In this document: in pieces, positions 1 through 5,467 of the stretch
How positions within the stretch are numbered: the stretch's first letter is position 1
Layout of the letters: every line of letters begins with the position of its first letter
Assembly: GCA_045614505.1 (NCBI GenBank)
Contig: JAZLDA010000008.1
Location: 1 to 29,483, forward strand
DNA from: SIG607 sp045614505
Lineage (GTDB): Bacteria; Bacillota; Clostridia; Oscillospirales; Acutalibacteraceae
DNA: 29,483 nucleotides
Reading direction: 5' to 3'
The notes under the pieces: generated by a model
The model's database searches: none
Told to the model about the DNA's origin: nothing
The model's input: the letters and a program-made list of their open reading frames with translations, nothing else
Program-made: the position numbers and the translations under genes

Positions 1-485
1 ATTTGGGACTAAATTTGCCAAAAGAGGAAATTGTATCGCTGATGAAACGTTATATGATGGAGGAGTATTTCTATAATATTCCTGCAAAGAAAAATGTTAT
101 CTCTGTATTAAAAGAATTAAGACGGAGAGGCGTAAGCATAAATGTTTTAACAGCCAGTCCTCATATCACATTAGATGCCTGCCTTAAAAGAATAGGTGTA
201 TATGATTGGTTTGACAATGTGTGGTCTTGCGATGATTTCAATACCACAAAGGCAGATCCAAACATTTATAAAATGGCTGCGGAAAAGCTTGGAGAATGTG
301 TTGAAGACGTTCTGTTTTTAGACGACAATCTGAATGCAGACAAAACTGCTAAAGAGGCGGGAATGAAAGTCTGCGGAGTTTATGACGAGTCTTCAAAGGA
401 TTACATGGATGAAATTAAGGAAATTGCGGATTATTATATTTATGATTTTGCCGAATTGCTTGATCTGAAATTGATAAAAGAGTAA
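1..485 (+). CDS. HAD-superfamily hydrolase, 5'-truncated by the window edge
   Basis: This is the C-terminal ~160 residues of a haloacid dehalogenase-like phosphatase. HAD motif II is the Thr in 'NVLTASPH', with a helix after it. Motif III is probably the Lys in 'FNTTKADPNIY', and motif IV is the acidic 'VLFLDDN', which binds Mg2+. The order and spacing fit a HAD-IA phosphatase of the YjjG/phosphoglucomutase type. The nucleophile motif (DxDGT) and most of the cap domain lie upstream of base 1. The TTG at base 3 is therefore not a credible start, and the reading frame is open to the edge. Substrate cannot be assigned. The gene ends just before a bidirectional hairpin terminator and converges on the next gene. 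Confidence 0.8.
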   Translation, partial: LGLNLPKEEIVSLMKRYMMEEYFYNIPAKKNVISVLKELRRRGVSINVLTASPHITLDACLKRIGVYDWFDNVWSCDDFNTTKADPNIYKMAAEKLGECVEDVLFLDDNLNADKTAKEAGMKVCGVYDESSKDYMDEIKEIADYYIYDFAELLDLKLIKE

Positions 486-520
486 AAGAAGAAAATTCCT
501 CAGTTTTCAGTGCCCTTTAA

Positions 521-548
521 TTCGTGTCATTAAGTTCAAACTACCCAA
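521..548 (+). repeat. Interspersed 28-nt repeat A, copy 1
   Basis: Bases 521-548 match 2243-2270 with 26 of 28 identities; the shared core is 'taagttcaaactacccaa'. Both copies lie just 3' of a short gene's stop codon and just 5' of a hairpin terminator. The position suggests duplication of an intergenic module instead of coding conservation. Its function is unknown. Confidence 0.65.
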
Positions 549-550
549 AA

Positions 551-583
551 AAAGAAACCATCCCTGTTGATGGTTTCTTTTTT
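551..583. terminator. Bidirectional intrinsic terminator
   Basis: Perfect 9-bp stem GAAACCATC/GATGGTTTC (554-562 with 569-577), flanked by an A tract 5' and a T tract 3'. It can therefore act on both strands. It separates the convergent HAD gene (+) and the small membrane-protein gene (-). Confidence 0.8.
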
Positions 584-605
584 ATCATTTAATCATTTGA
601 TTCGA

Positions 606-842
606 TTATTTATCATCATTTACTTTTTTTAATGAAAAGTCTTTTATGGTTATTTCTTTAAAAAAAGGTATTAGCACAACAAAAATACACGCACCTATGA
701 TTATAAGATGTTCGGTATTAAACATATAAAGTTTTAATACATCGAGTACAAGCAGTGTTATTATTACTGTAGGAATAACTATCCAGCATATTGTGTGGAT
801 ACAGTCAAAACTTCTCTTCTTTTTTGTCAATGCCTTTTTCAT
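606..842 (-). CDS. Small two-helix membrane protein, unknown function
   Basis: This 78-aa protein has a basic N-terminus (MKKALTKKKR), two hydrophobic segments at about residues 17-37 and 45-60, and a charged, lysine-rich C-terminal tail. I do not recognise a family. The start is supported by the minus-strand SD 'GTAGGAGC' seven bases before the ATG. The gene stands alone on the minus strand and converges on the terminator at 551-583. A sigma-A promoter for the opposite strand (864-892) lies directly behind its start, so the two transcription units diverge. The two helices and short basic ends suggest an inner-membrane accessory protein; nothing more specific can be said. Confidence 0.6.
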   Translation of the reverse strand: MKKALTKKKRSFDCIHTICWIVIPTVIITLLVLDVLKLYMFNTEHLIIIGACIFVVLIPFFKEITIKDFSLKKVNDDK

Positions 843-863
843 CTTAATGCTCCTACTTTTTTG

Positions 864-892
864 TTGACAACGTGATTTATGTTTGCTATACT
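864..892 (+). promoter_or_regulatory. Sigma-A promoter for the XRE-type gene
   Basis: TTGACA (864-869), 17-bp spacer, TATACT (887-892): an almost perfect consensus. It points toward the HTH gene at 1009 and leaves an AT-rich leader of about 110 nt, in which I see no other gene. Confidence 0.7.
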
Positions 893-1008
893 TTGATTAA
901 ATTATTTCGTTGTTTTAATTTTAAAATATTTTTTTATTTTGGGAATTGCTCAAGTTTTGTAAAAATATGTTAAAATTTTACTGATATTGATAAAATTCGG
1001 GCAGAAAG

Positions 1009-1447
1009 ATGATAAGATTTGATAAAATAATATTTAGAATACCTTAAAACTAACGGAAACTTTTCATGGCACGATATTTCTGCCGCTAGCGGTTTACCGG
1101 AAGCTACAATAAGAAAGATTTTTTCGGGTGAAACTGCCGACCCTCGTTTTGAAACTGCAGTAAGACTTGTTAGCGCAATGGGCGGTTCATTGGACAAGAT
1201 AAATGCCATTGAAAAAGTAGAAAACGTTGAAATAACCGAAGATTCGCAGATAAAAGCACTAAAAGCATTAAAAGAGGTTTACGAAGAACGTATAAAGGAT
1301 ATAAAGCAATCTTCTGTAGAGCATATACAGTCACTTAAAAGAGATATGAAGATACTGATAATAGCTATTTGTATTTTAAGTGTTTTATTGATAGGCGCGT
1401 TGTTATTTGATTTGTTTGCTGGATCTATAGGCTGGTTTAGATTTTGA
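1009..1447 (+). pseudogene. XRE-like HTH protein with C-terminal membrane helix, apparently frameshifted
   Basis: From about 1031 to 1447 one frame encodes a helix-turn-helix ('ISAASGLPEATIRKIFSG', then 'DPRFETAVRLVSAMGGSLD'), a charged, probably coiled-coil linker and a hydrophobic C-terminal helix (about the last 30 residues). This is a membrane-anchored XRE-type regulator layout. An in-frame TAA at 1028 blocks upstream extension, and no ATG/GTG/TTG occurs in this frame before the ATG at 1178, which falls after the HTH. In the neighbouring frame, ATG 1009 starts MIRFDKI and stops at 1045. Skipping one base near 1029-1030 would join them as MIRFDKI-YLEYLKTNG, a normal start for this family. 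This could be a true frameshift, an assembly error, or a 89-aa product from 1178 lacking the HTH. Confidence 0.6.
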
Positions 1448-1586
1448 TAGGTGATTTGTAACAACTTTTATTATTATTCGTCACAAAAGGATGAGGAAAA
1501 ACTGCTTTTCATAAAAACGCAATTTGTAATCACTTTAGAAAATCAGATTTTCACCCAGTTCTTTTTCGTACACGAGAGACAAACGT

Positions 1587-1617
1587 AAATCCGTTCACGC
1601 AAGTGGACGGATTTTTT
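1587..1617 (+). terminator. Intrinsic terminator with GCAA tetraloop (repeat B, copy 1)
   Basis: A 12-bp stem (1587-1598 with 1603-1614, one G-T pair) closes a GCAA loop and runs into a T tract. The wider block 1581-1625 recurs at 2269-2312 with two substitutions and one indel. It is the only clear signal in the first part of the 1448-1773 gap. Confidence 0.8.
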
Positions 1618-1641
1618 GTTTGTATTATTCACTATTCATTT

Positions 1642-1700
1642 TTCATCATTCATTATTCATTAAAATAGAACGGATTTTCGAATAAATAATGAGGAATGAA
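1642..1700. repeat. Imperfect inverted repeat of ATTCATT-type sequence
   Basis: In the gene-free stretch 1448-1773, bases 1642-1661 (TCATTATTCATT core) are an imperfect inverted match to 1681-1700 (AATAAATAATGA core) around a ~19-nt loop. The element is followed by 'ttcggctgatgaataat' (1707-1723), which recurs at 2329-2345. This looks like the remnant of a small palindromic interspersed element or MITE; no transposase is nearby. Confidence 0.4.
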
Positions 1701-1724
1701 GTCGCCTTCGGCTGATGAATAATT

Positions 1725-1753
1725 TTGACTAAATTGAAAAAATGTGCTATAAT
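1725..1753 (+). promoter_or_regulatory. Sigma-A promoter
   Basis: TTGACT (1725-1730), 17-bp spacer, TATAAT (1748-1753), preceded by TG in the spacer end ('tgtgc'). It drives the 146-aa gene at 1774 with a leader of only about 15 nt, just enough for its SD. Confidence 0.8.
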
Positions 1754-1773
1754 ACACCCGAGGCGGTGATGAT

Positions 1774-2214
1774 ATGTTCAAATATAGGTTTGCCTGTGCA
1801 AATAAGGATGATATATTATTTCGCATAAACCAAATGATTGCAAGCGATTTGCCTTGTGGAAAATCTATATTTGGTGGAGATTTATATAAATCAGGCATTC
1901 ATTTTGAAAAATGTGAAGAGAAGATAAAAGGATTTTTTCTTGCAGAGTCTGAAAATGAGTCTCATAGAGGTTCACCGATTCGTGTTTGCTTTTCGGGTGA
2001 ATTTGTCGAAGAGGAAAATGATTTGTTTTTCGACGTTTATATTTATCCTAGAATTGTTGAAATTTTATTTTTGATATTTGCTTTTATATTTCTTTCTTTT
2101 TTTGGTAAAGTCACCGGAGTTATAATATCAGTTGTTGTTCTGTGTATATTTGGCAAAGGGTATATTGATATGATGAAAAATACATATGATAGGCTTAATA
2201 GAATGTTTTGTTAA
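1774..2214 (+). CDS. 146-aa membrane protein, unknown function
   Basis: The N-terminal ~90 residues are soluble and mixed alpha/beta in character. A hydrophobic hairpin of two helices (about residues 92-130) follows, then a short basic tail. I recognise no domain. The start is firm: 'GAGGCGGTGATGAT' precedes the ATG and a perfect sigma-A promoter sits just upstream. The gene is monocistronic, with its own promoter (1725) and terminator (2275). It lies in a patch of short, possibly lineage-specific genes whose spacers repeat each other. Its layout (soluble head, C-terminal helical pair) resembles that of small uncharacterised membrane proteins common in gut Clostridia; this resemblance is an impression, not a family assignment. 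Confidence 0.65.
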   Translation: MFKYRFACANKDDILFRINQMIASDLPCGKSIFGGDLYKSGIHFEKCEEKIKGFFLAESENESHRGSPIRVCFSGEFVEEENDLFFDVYIYPRIVEILFLIFAFIFLSFFGKVTGVIISVVVLCIFGKGYIDMMKNTYDRLNRMFC

Positions 2215-2242
2215 AGAAAATCAAGTTTTTAGGCGTATTTCA

Positions 2243-2270
2243 TTCGTGCCACTAAGTTCAAACTACCCAA
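2243..2270 (+). repeat. Interspersed 28-nt repeat A, copy 2
   Basis: Second copy of the 521-548 repeat (two mismatches). It again lies between a stop codon and a hairpin terminator. Confidence 0.65.
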
Positions 2271-2274
2271 ACGT

Positions 2275-2304
2275 AAATCCGTTCGCGTAAGTGGACGGAT
2301 TTTT
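2275..2304 (+). terminator. Intrinsic terminator with GTAA tetraloop (repeat B, copy 2)
   Basis: Stem 2275-2286 with 2291-2302 around a GTAA loop, followed by TTTTT. Compared with the copy at 1587, one A-T pair has become a G-T pair and GCAA has become GTAA, so both the stem and the GNRA-type loop are kept. Confidence 0.75.
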
Positions 2305-2354
2305 GTTTGTATGAAAATTGTCAAGAATTTCGGCTGATGAATAATGAATAATTA

Positions 2355-2383
2355 TTGCCCTTCCGCCGCTTTTATGCTATAAT
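2355..2383 (+). promoter_or_regulatory. Sigma-A promoter
   Basis: TTGCCC (2355-2360), 17-bp spacer, TATAAT (2378-2383). The segment 'tgcTATAATcca...GGAGTGATAATATG' closely parallels the promoter-leader at 1746-1776, so the unit was probably copied. Confidence 0.65.
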
Positions 2384-2402
2384 CCACTCAGGGAGTGATA
2401 AT

Positions 2403-2607
2403 ATGAAATTTCAATTTAATGTAAATACTGATGATAAGGATTATCTTGACTATAATAAGTATATGATTTTACGGTCACATTACGGAAAAAATCAGATGGT
2501 TGGTCTTAGAGTAGTAATTGCCTTTTTCTTGTTTTGAATCGAAAGAACAATACGATAATTTTTTTAAATTTATAAAAACTAAGTGTGCAAATATTGATAT
2601 ATATTAA
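2403..2607 (+). pseudogene. Remnant of a YcxB-like membrane-protein gene
   Basis: ATG 2403, preceded by 'GGGAGTGATAAT', opens 44 residues (MKFQFNVNTDDKDYLDYNKY..., then '...LRVVIAFFLF') that stop at 2535. Immediately after, in the next frame (2536-2607), lies 'ESKEQYDNFFKFIKTK'. This resembles the usual C-terminus of YcxB-like proteins, which begin with a 'DYLDFN'-type motif and are about 160-190 aa long. The two ends are present but the ~100-residue middle is missing, which suggests an internal deletion. The promoter and SD are intact, so a short peptide could still be made. The YcxB assignment is from remembered family pattern. Confidence 0.5.
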
Positions 2608-2621
2608 GAAAAATTTATAAA
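2594..2621 (+). promoter_or_regulatory. Probable sigma-A promoter
   Basis: TTGATA (2594-2599), 16-bp spacer, TATAAA (2616-2621), 32 nt before the next ATG. It overlaps the tail of the preceding remnant. Confidence 0.4.
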
Positions 2622-2653
2622 CACAATATATTTATCTAAAAGGGGAAAAATTT

Positions 2654-3232
2654 ATGGTAAAATTTTTTAATAATAATCAAAACAAAATAACATTGACTAA
2701 AAGGGAAGAGCTGGAAGGTAATTACAGCAAAAGTGTGGGTAACTTGTTACTTGTAATAGTATTTAGTACGATCAATGTGATTTTACTTGTGGCTAATTCC
2801 AATACATATTTTCTTTTTTCTGCATTTGTTCCTTATTTAGTTGCCGATTACGGTATGTTTTTCACGGGAACGTATCCTGAGGAATATTATGAGGGAATGG
2901 GTGACTTACTGTTTTTTGATAAATCATTGCTTTATGTCGCTCTTGCAATATCGGCTGTTATTATTTTGATTTATCTGCTTAGCTGGATTTTTGCAAGAAA
3001 GAAAAAAATCGGTTGGCTTTATGCCGCGACGGTTTCGTTCGTAATAGACACTCTTGCTATGTTCGCTTTATCCGGATTTTCCACTGATTCAATTATTGAT
3101 ATTGTGTTTCATATATGGGTTCTTTATTGTCTTATAAACGGAATTGTGACATATTATAAAATCAAGAAGCTTCCTATTGAAGAAGAAATCTCATTAAATC
3201 AGGAAATGGAAGCCGAACAGAGTGAAAATTAA
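2654..3232 (+). CDS. 192-aa four-helix membrane protein, unknown function
   Basis: Hydrophobic segments lie at about residues 27-47, 92-113, 120-139 and 147-167. A cytoplasmic-looking basic loop (ARKKKIG) sits between helices 2 and 3, and an acidic tail (EEEISLNQEMEAEQSEN) closes the protein. The stretch between helices 1 and 2 contains Tyr/Glu-rich 'TYPEEYYEGMGD' and is probably extracytoplasmic. I do not recognise a named family. The start follows the SD 'AAAGGGG' at 8-9 nt. The gene is monocistronic: a probable promoter at 2594 and a strong terminator at 3242. It is the last accessory gene before the housekeeping operon. Confidence 0.7.
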   Translation: MVKFFNNNQNKITLTKREELEGNYSKSVGNLLLVIVFSTINVILLVANSNTYFLFSAFVPYLVADYGMFFTGTYPEEYYEGMGDLLFFDKSLLYVALAISAVIILIYLLSWIFARKKKIGWLYAATVSFVIDTLAMFALSGFSTDSIIDIVFHIWVLYCLINGIVTYYKIKKLPIEEEISLNQEMEAEQSEN

Positions 3233-3241
3233 TATAAAAAT

Positions 3242-3277
3242 ATCACTATGCACAAATAATGCATAGTGATTTTTTTA
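3242..3277 (+). terminator. Intrinsic terminator
   Basis: Perfect 11-bp stem ATCACTATGCA/TGCATAGTGAT (3242-3252 with 3260-3270), 7-nt loop, then eight T residues. It insulates the yicC operon from the accessory genes. Confidence 0.85.
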
Positions 3278-3291
3278 TTGTATCATAAAGG

Positions 3292-3321
3292 TTGACAAAT
3301 GGGGTATAAATTTGGTAAAAT
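3292..3321 (+). promoter_or_regulatory. Promoter of the yicC operon
   Basis: TTGACA (3292-3297), 18-bp spacer, TAAAAT (3316-3321). The better -10 hexamer TATAAT at 3321-3326 would leave an unusable 23-bp spacer. A leader of about 40 nt precedes the yicC start. Confidence 0.55.
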
Positions 3322-3367
3322 ATAATGACTATTGTGGCTAATTATGTCAAGTAGGAGTGTGTTGAAA

Positions 3368-4246
3368 ATGGCTAATAGCATGACAGGTTACGGACGTGCC
3401 CAGAGGCAGTTCGAAACTATGGATATAACTGTAGAAATCAAAGCGGTAAATCACAGATATTTTGAGCTTTCCGTTAAGGCTCCCAGAGCATACGGTTTTC
3501 TTGAAGAAAAGATTTCCGCCGCGCTTAAAAAGAGGATTTCCCGAGGAAAGATAGAGGTATATGTTTCCGCGGTTAATTTAGGTGAGAGCGATACCCTTAT
3601 TGAACTTAATAAGGAATATGCAGATGCTTATATTAAAGCACTCGATGCGCTCAGCAGTGAATACGGACTTGAAAACGACCTTTCAACAATGAAGGTTGCT
3701 CAGAATCCCGAGGTTTTCAGGGTTACTAAAAAGCAGATTGATGAAGAACTGATAAGCGAGCAGGTGCTCAGTGTACTTGACACAGCGGTTGACAGCTTTA
3801 TTTCTATGAGAGCAACTGAAGGTAAGAGACTTTGCGAGGATGTTATTTCCCGCATTGAAACCATTCGCAATCTTGTATCCTTTATAGAAGAAAAATCTCC
3901 CGAAACCGTTCGAACTTACCGTGAAAGACTCGAACAGAAAATCAAAGAGCTTATCGGTGATGTTCAGTTGGATGAGCAGAGAATTCTGACTGAAACCGCT
4001 ATTTATGCCGACAAGGTTGCCGTTGCTGAGGAAACAGTTCGTCTTCGCAGTCATTTAAAGCAGGTTGAAGAGCTTCTCAGCAAGAATGAGCCCATAGGCA
4101 GAAAGCTCGACTTTATTGTTCAGGAAATGAACAGAGAAGCGAATACTACAGGGTCAAAGTCTCAGGATATAGAAATAACCGGAGCGGTTGTTGATATAAA
4201 GGCTGAGATTGAAAAAATCCGCGAACAGATTCAGAATTTGGAGTAA
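3368..4246 (+). CDS. yicC: YicC/YloC-family endoribonuclease
   Basis: A 292-aa cytosolic protein with the two family blocks: an N-terminal YicC_N domain beginning 'SMTGYGRAQ' (about residues 4-155) and the C-terminal DUF1732 block ending 'FIVQEMNREANTTGSKS...IEKIREQIQNLE'. YicC/YloC proteins are endoribonucleases that cleave single-stranded RNA and have been linked to small-RNA turnover. The length matches the family (~290 aa). I chose ATG 3368, ten bases after AGGAG; an earlier in-frame start at 3332 would add a non-family extension (MWLIMSSRSVLK). As in Bacillus subtilis and many Clostridia, it opens the remA-gmk-rpoZ operon. Confidence 0.93.
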   Translation: MANSMTGYGRAQRQFETMDITVEIKAVNHRYFELSVKAPRAYGFLEEKISAALKKRISRGKIEVYVSAVNLGESDTLIELNKEYADAYIKALDALSSEYGLENDLSTMKVAQNPEVFRVTKKQIDEELISEQVLSVLDTAVDSFISMRATEGKRLCEDVISRIETIRNLVSFIEEKSPETVRTYRERLEQKIKELIGDVQLDEQRILTETAIYADKVAVAEETVRLRSHLKQVEELLSKNEPIGRKLDFIVQEMNREANTTGSKSQDIEITGAVVDIKAEIEKIREQIQNLE

Positions 4247-4307
4247 TTAGCGTGAAAAATCACGCTAAATAATATAGGGCGCTTGCCACTCGCCAACAAA
4301 GTGGCAA
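4247..4307 (+). promoter_or_regulatory. Tandem hairpins in the yicC-remA intergenic region
   Basis: Immediately after the yicC stop, TTAGCGTGA/TCACGCTAA (4247-4255 with 4260-4268) forms a perfect 9-bp stem with an AAAA loop, but no T tract follows, so it is not a standard terminator. A second 8-bp stem, TTGCCACT/AGTGGCAA (4283-4290 with 4300-4307), follows. GTGGC recurs at 4310-4314 and could compete for the same GCCAC arm. Possible roles are 3'-end protection of yicC mRNA, processing, or a switching leader for remA. Confidence 0.55.
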
Positions 4308-4321
4308 CCGTGGCACATGCG

Positions 4322-4392
4322 TTATAATAATCACCATATCTGTAATTATTTATAGCGTTTTATGTCCAGAAAGGATATGGTGATTATTATGA
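4322..4392 (+). promoter_or_regulatory. Long hairpin covering the remA start codon
   Basis: Bases 4322-4340 pair with 4374-4392 over 19 bp (one G-T pair; 17 consecutive Watson-Crick pairs). The 33-nt loop contains most of the SD 'AGAAAGG'. The 3' arm includes the end of the SD and the remA ATG itself (4389-4391). Folded, it should block initiation. As DNA it is also a large palindrome that a dimeric or oligomeric protein could bind. Confidence 0.65.
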
Positions 4393-4655
4393 AACTTGTT
4401 AACATCGGTTTCGGTAATATGGTGTCTGCAAACAGAATGGTTGCTATTGTCAGTCCCGAGTCAGCGCCAATTAAGAGAATGATTTCCGAAGCAAAGGAAA
4501 AGGGAAATCTTATTGATGCCACCCACGGCAGACGCACCCGTGCGGTTATAATTACCGACAGTGACCATATAATTCTTACTTATCTTCAGTCTGAAACGGT
4601 TGCTAACCGTATGACTGATGATTCCATTGAGGATGAGGAGGTTGAAAATGAGTAA
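4389..4655 (+). CDS. remA: RemA-like DNA-binding regulator (DUF370)
   Basis: An 88-aa protein nearly collinear with B. subtilis RemA: 'KLVNIGFGN' at the start, the signature 'VSPESAPIKRMI' and 'DATHGRRTRAVIITDS' in the middle. In B. subtilis, RemA is a ring-forming DNA-binding protein that activates biofilm-matrix and osmoprotection genes. Here the biofilm targets are unknown, and the family is widespread beyond biofilm formers. I chose ATG 4389 from the family N-terminus; in-frame ATGs at 4362 and 4377 lack properly spaced SDs. The SD-to-ATG distance (~14 nt) is long, and the start lies inside a strong hairpin, so translation may be controlled. The last 8 nt overlap gmk. Confidence 0.93.
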   Translation: MKLVNIGFGNMVSANRMVAIVSPESAPIKRMISEAKEKGNLIDATHGRRTRAVIITDSDHIILTYLQSETVANRMTDDSIEDEEVENE

Positions 4656-5256
4656 GGGGAAATTAATTATTTTTTCGGGTCCTTCGGGCTCGGGTAAGGA
4701 TACTTTACTTAAAGAGCTTTTTGCACGCCATCCCGAAATTAAGCTTTCGATTTCATCGATTACCCGCCCAATGCGAGTAGGCGAAGTTGAAGGAGAAAAA
4801 TATCACTTCATTTCCCGCGAGGAATTTGAAGAAAGACTCGGCAGAGATGAATTTCTTGAGCATAATGTTTATGTGAACAACTATTACGGCACACCCAAAA
4901 AACCTGTGCTCGATGCCATTGAAAACGGTGATGACATTATTCTTGAAATTGATGTCAACGGAGCCGACGTAGTCAGAAAAAAAATGAAAGATGCCATCAG
5001 TATATTCGTTATGCCGCCTTCCTATGAGGAACTAAGAAGAAGACTTGTTGGAAGAGGTACTGACTCTGATGAGGTAATCACTCAGAGAATGAATGCCGCT
5101 TTAAGCGAAATTGAGCGTGCGCCCGAATACGATTACATTGTGACGAATGATATTGTCGACCGTGCTGTTGATGATATTCTTCATATAATTCTTGCCAATC
5201 GTCTTGAGACAGAAAGGCAAAAAGATTTAATTAATGAGGTGCTTAAAAAATGTTAA
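4648..5256 (+). CDS. gmk: Guanylate kinase
   Basis: A 202-aa enzyme that phosphorylates GMP to GDP with ATP in the cytosol. The P-loop is 'GPSGSGKDT' (residues 11-19). The GMP-binding region follows with 'SITRPMRVGEVEGEKYHFISREEF', typical of the family, then the lid 'RRRLVGRGTDS'. The length is normal (~205 aa). I chose ATG 4648 because GAGGATGAGGAGG inside the end of remA is its SD; earlier in-frame residues (from 4618) do not fit the family. It overlaps remA by 8 nt and rpoZ by 7 nt, indicating translational coupling. Confidence 0.96.
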   Translation: MSKGKLIIFSGPSGSGKDTLLKELFARHPEIKLSISSITRPMRVGEVEGEKYHFISREEFEERLGRDEFLEHNVYVNNYYGTPKKPVLDAIENGDDIILEIDVNGADVVRKKMKDAISIFVMPPSYEELRRRLVGRGTDSDEVITQRMNAALSEIERAPEYDYIVTNDIVDRAVDDILHIILANRLETERQKDLINEVLKKC

Positions 5257-5432
5257 ATCCCGCTATTGGTCAACTTATTCAGAACTGTGACAACCGTTAC
5301 GGACTCGTTATTGAAATTGCCAAAGAGGCAAGAGCTATAGCTGACGAAGCAGTTGCAAATGAAGAAATAATTATTGAAAAGCCTGTATCACTTGCTATTA
5401 ATAAATTAGCAAGTGAGCGTGGACTTCTGTAA
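5250..5432 (+). CDS. rpoZ: RNA polymerase omega subunit
   Basis: A 60-aa omega subunit, which wraps the beta-prime C-terminus and aids RNA polymerase assembly. Family features are 'NRYGLVIEIAKEAR' near the N-terminus (residues ~16-29) and 'KPVSLAINKLASERG' near the end. It is at the short end for Firmicutes (~60-80 aa). The start overlaps the gmk stop by 7 nt, as in many Firmicutes. In B. subtilis coaBC follows; here priA follows directly. Confidence 0.92.
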   Translation: MLNPAIGQLIQNCDNRYGLVIEIAKEARAIADEAVANEEIIIEKPVSLAINKLASERGLL

Positions 5433-5467
5433 TTAAAAAGGAATAAAAGCTGGGAGGAGGATGTCTG

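Noticed and set aside
1178..1447. A complete 89-aa gene starting at ATG 1178.
   Set aside because: The conserved HTH lies in the same frame directly upstream and no SD precedes 1178, so this is the C-terminal part of a longer frameshifted gene.
521..1625. The short repeats in the first 2.4 kb as a CRISPR array.
   Set aside because: Repeats occur only twice, are hundreds of bases apart, and coincide with terminators and promoters; there are no regular spacers and no cas genes.
3683..4054. Long antisense open frames inside yicC, priA, prkC and the aminotransferase (for example 3683-4054 and 26518-27042 on the minus strand).
   Set aside because: They lie wholly within confidently identified genes, lack SDs and show no recognisable protein pattern; they are coding shadows.
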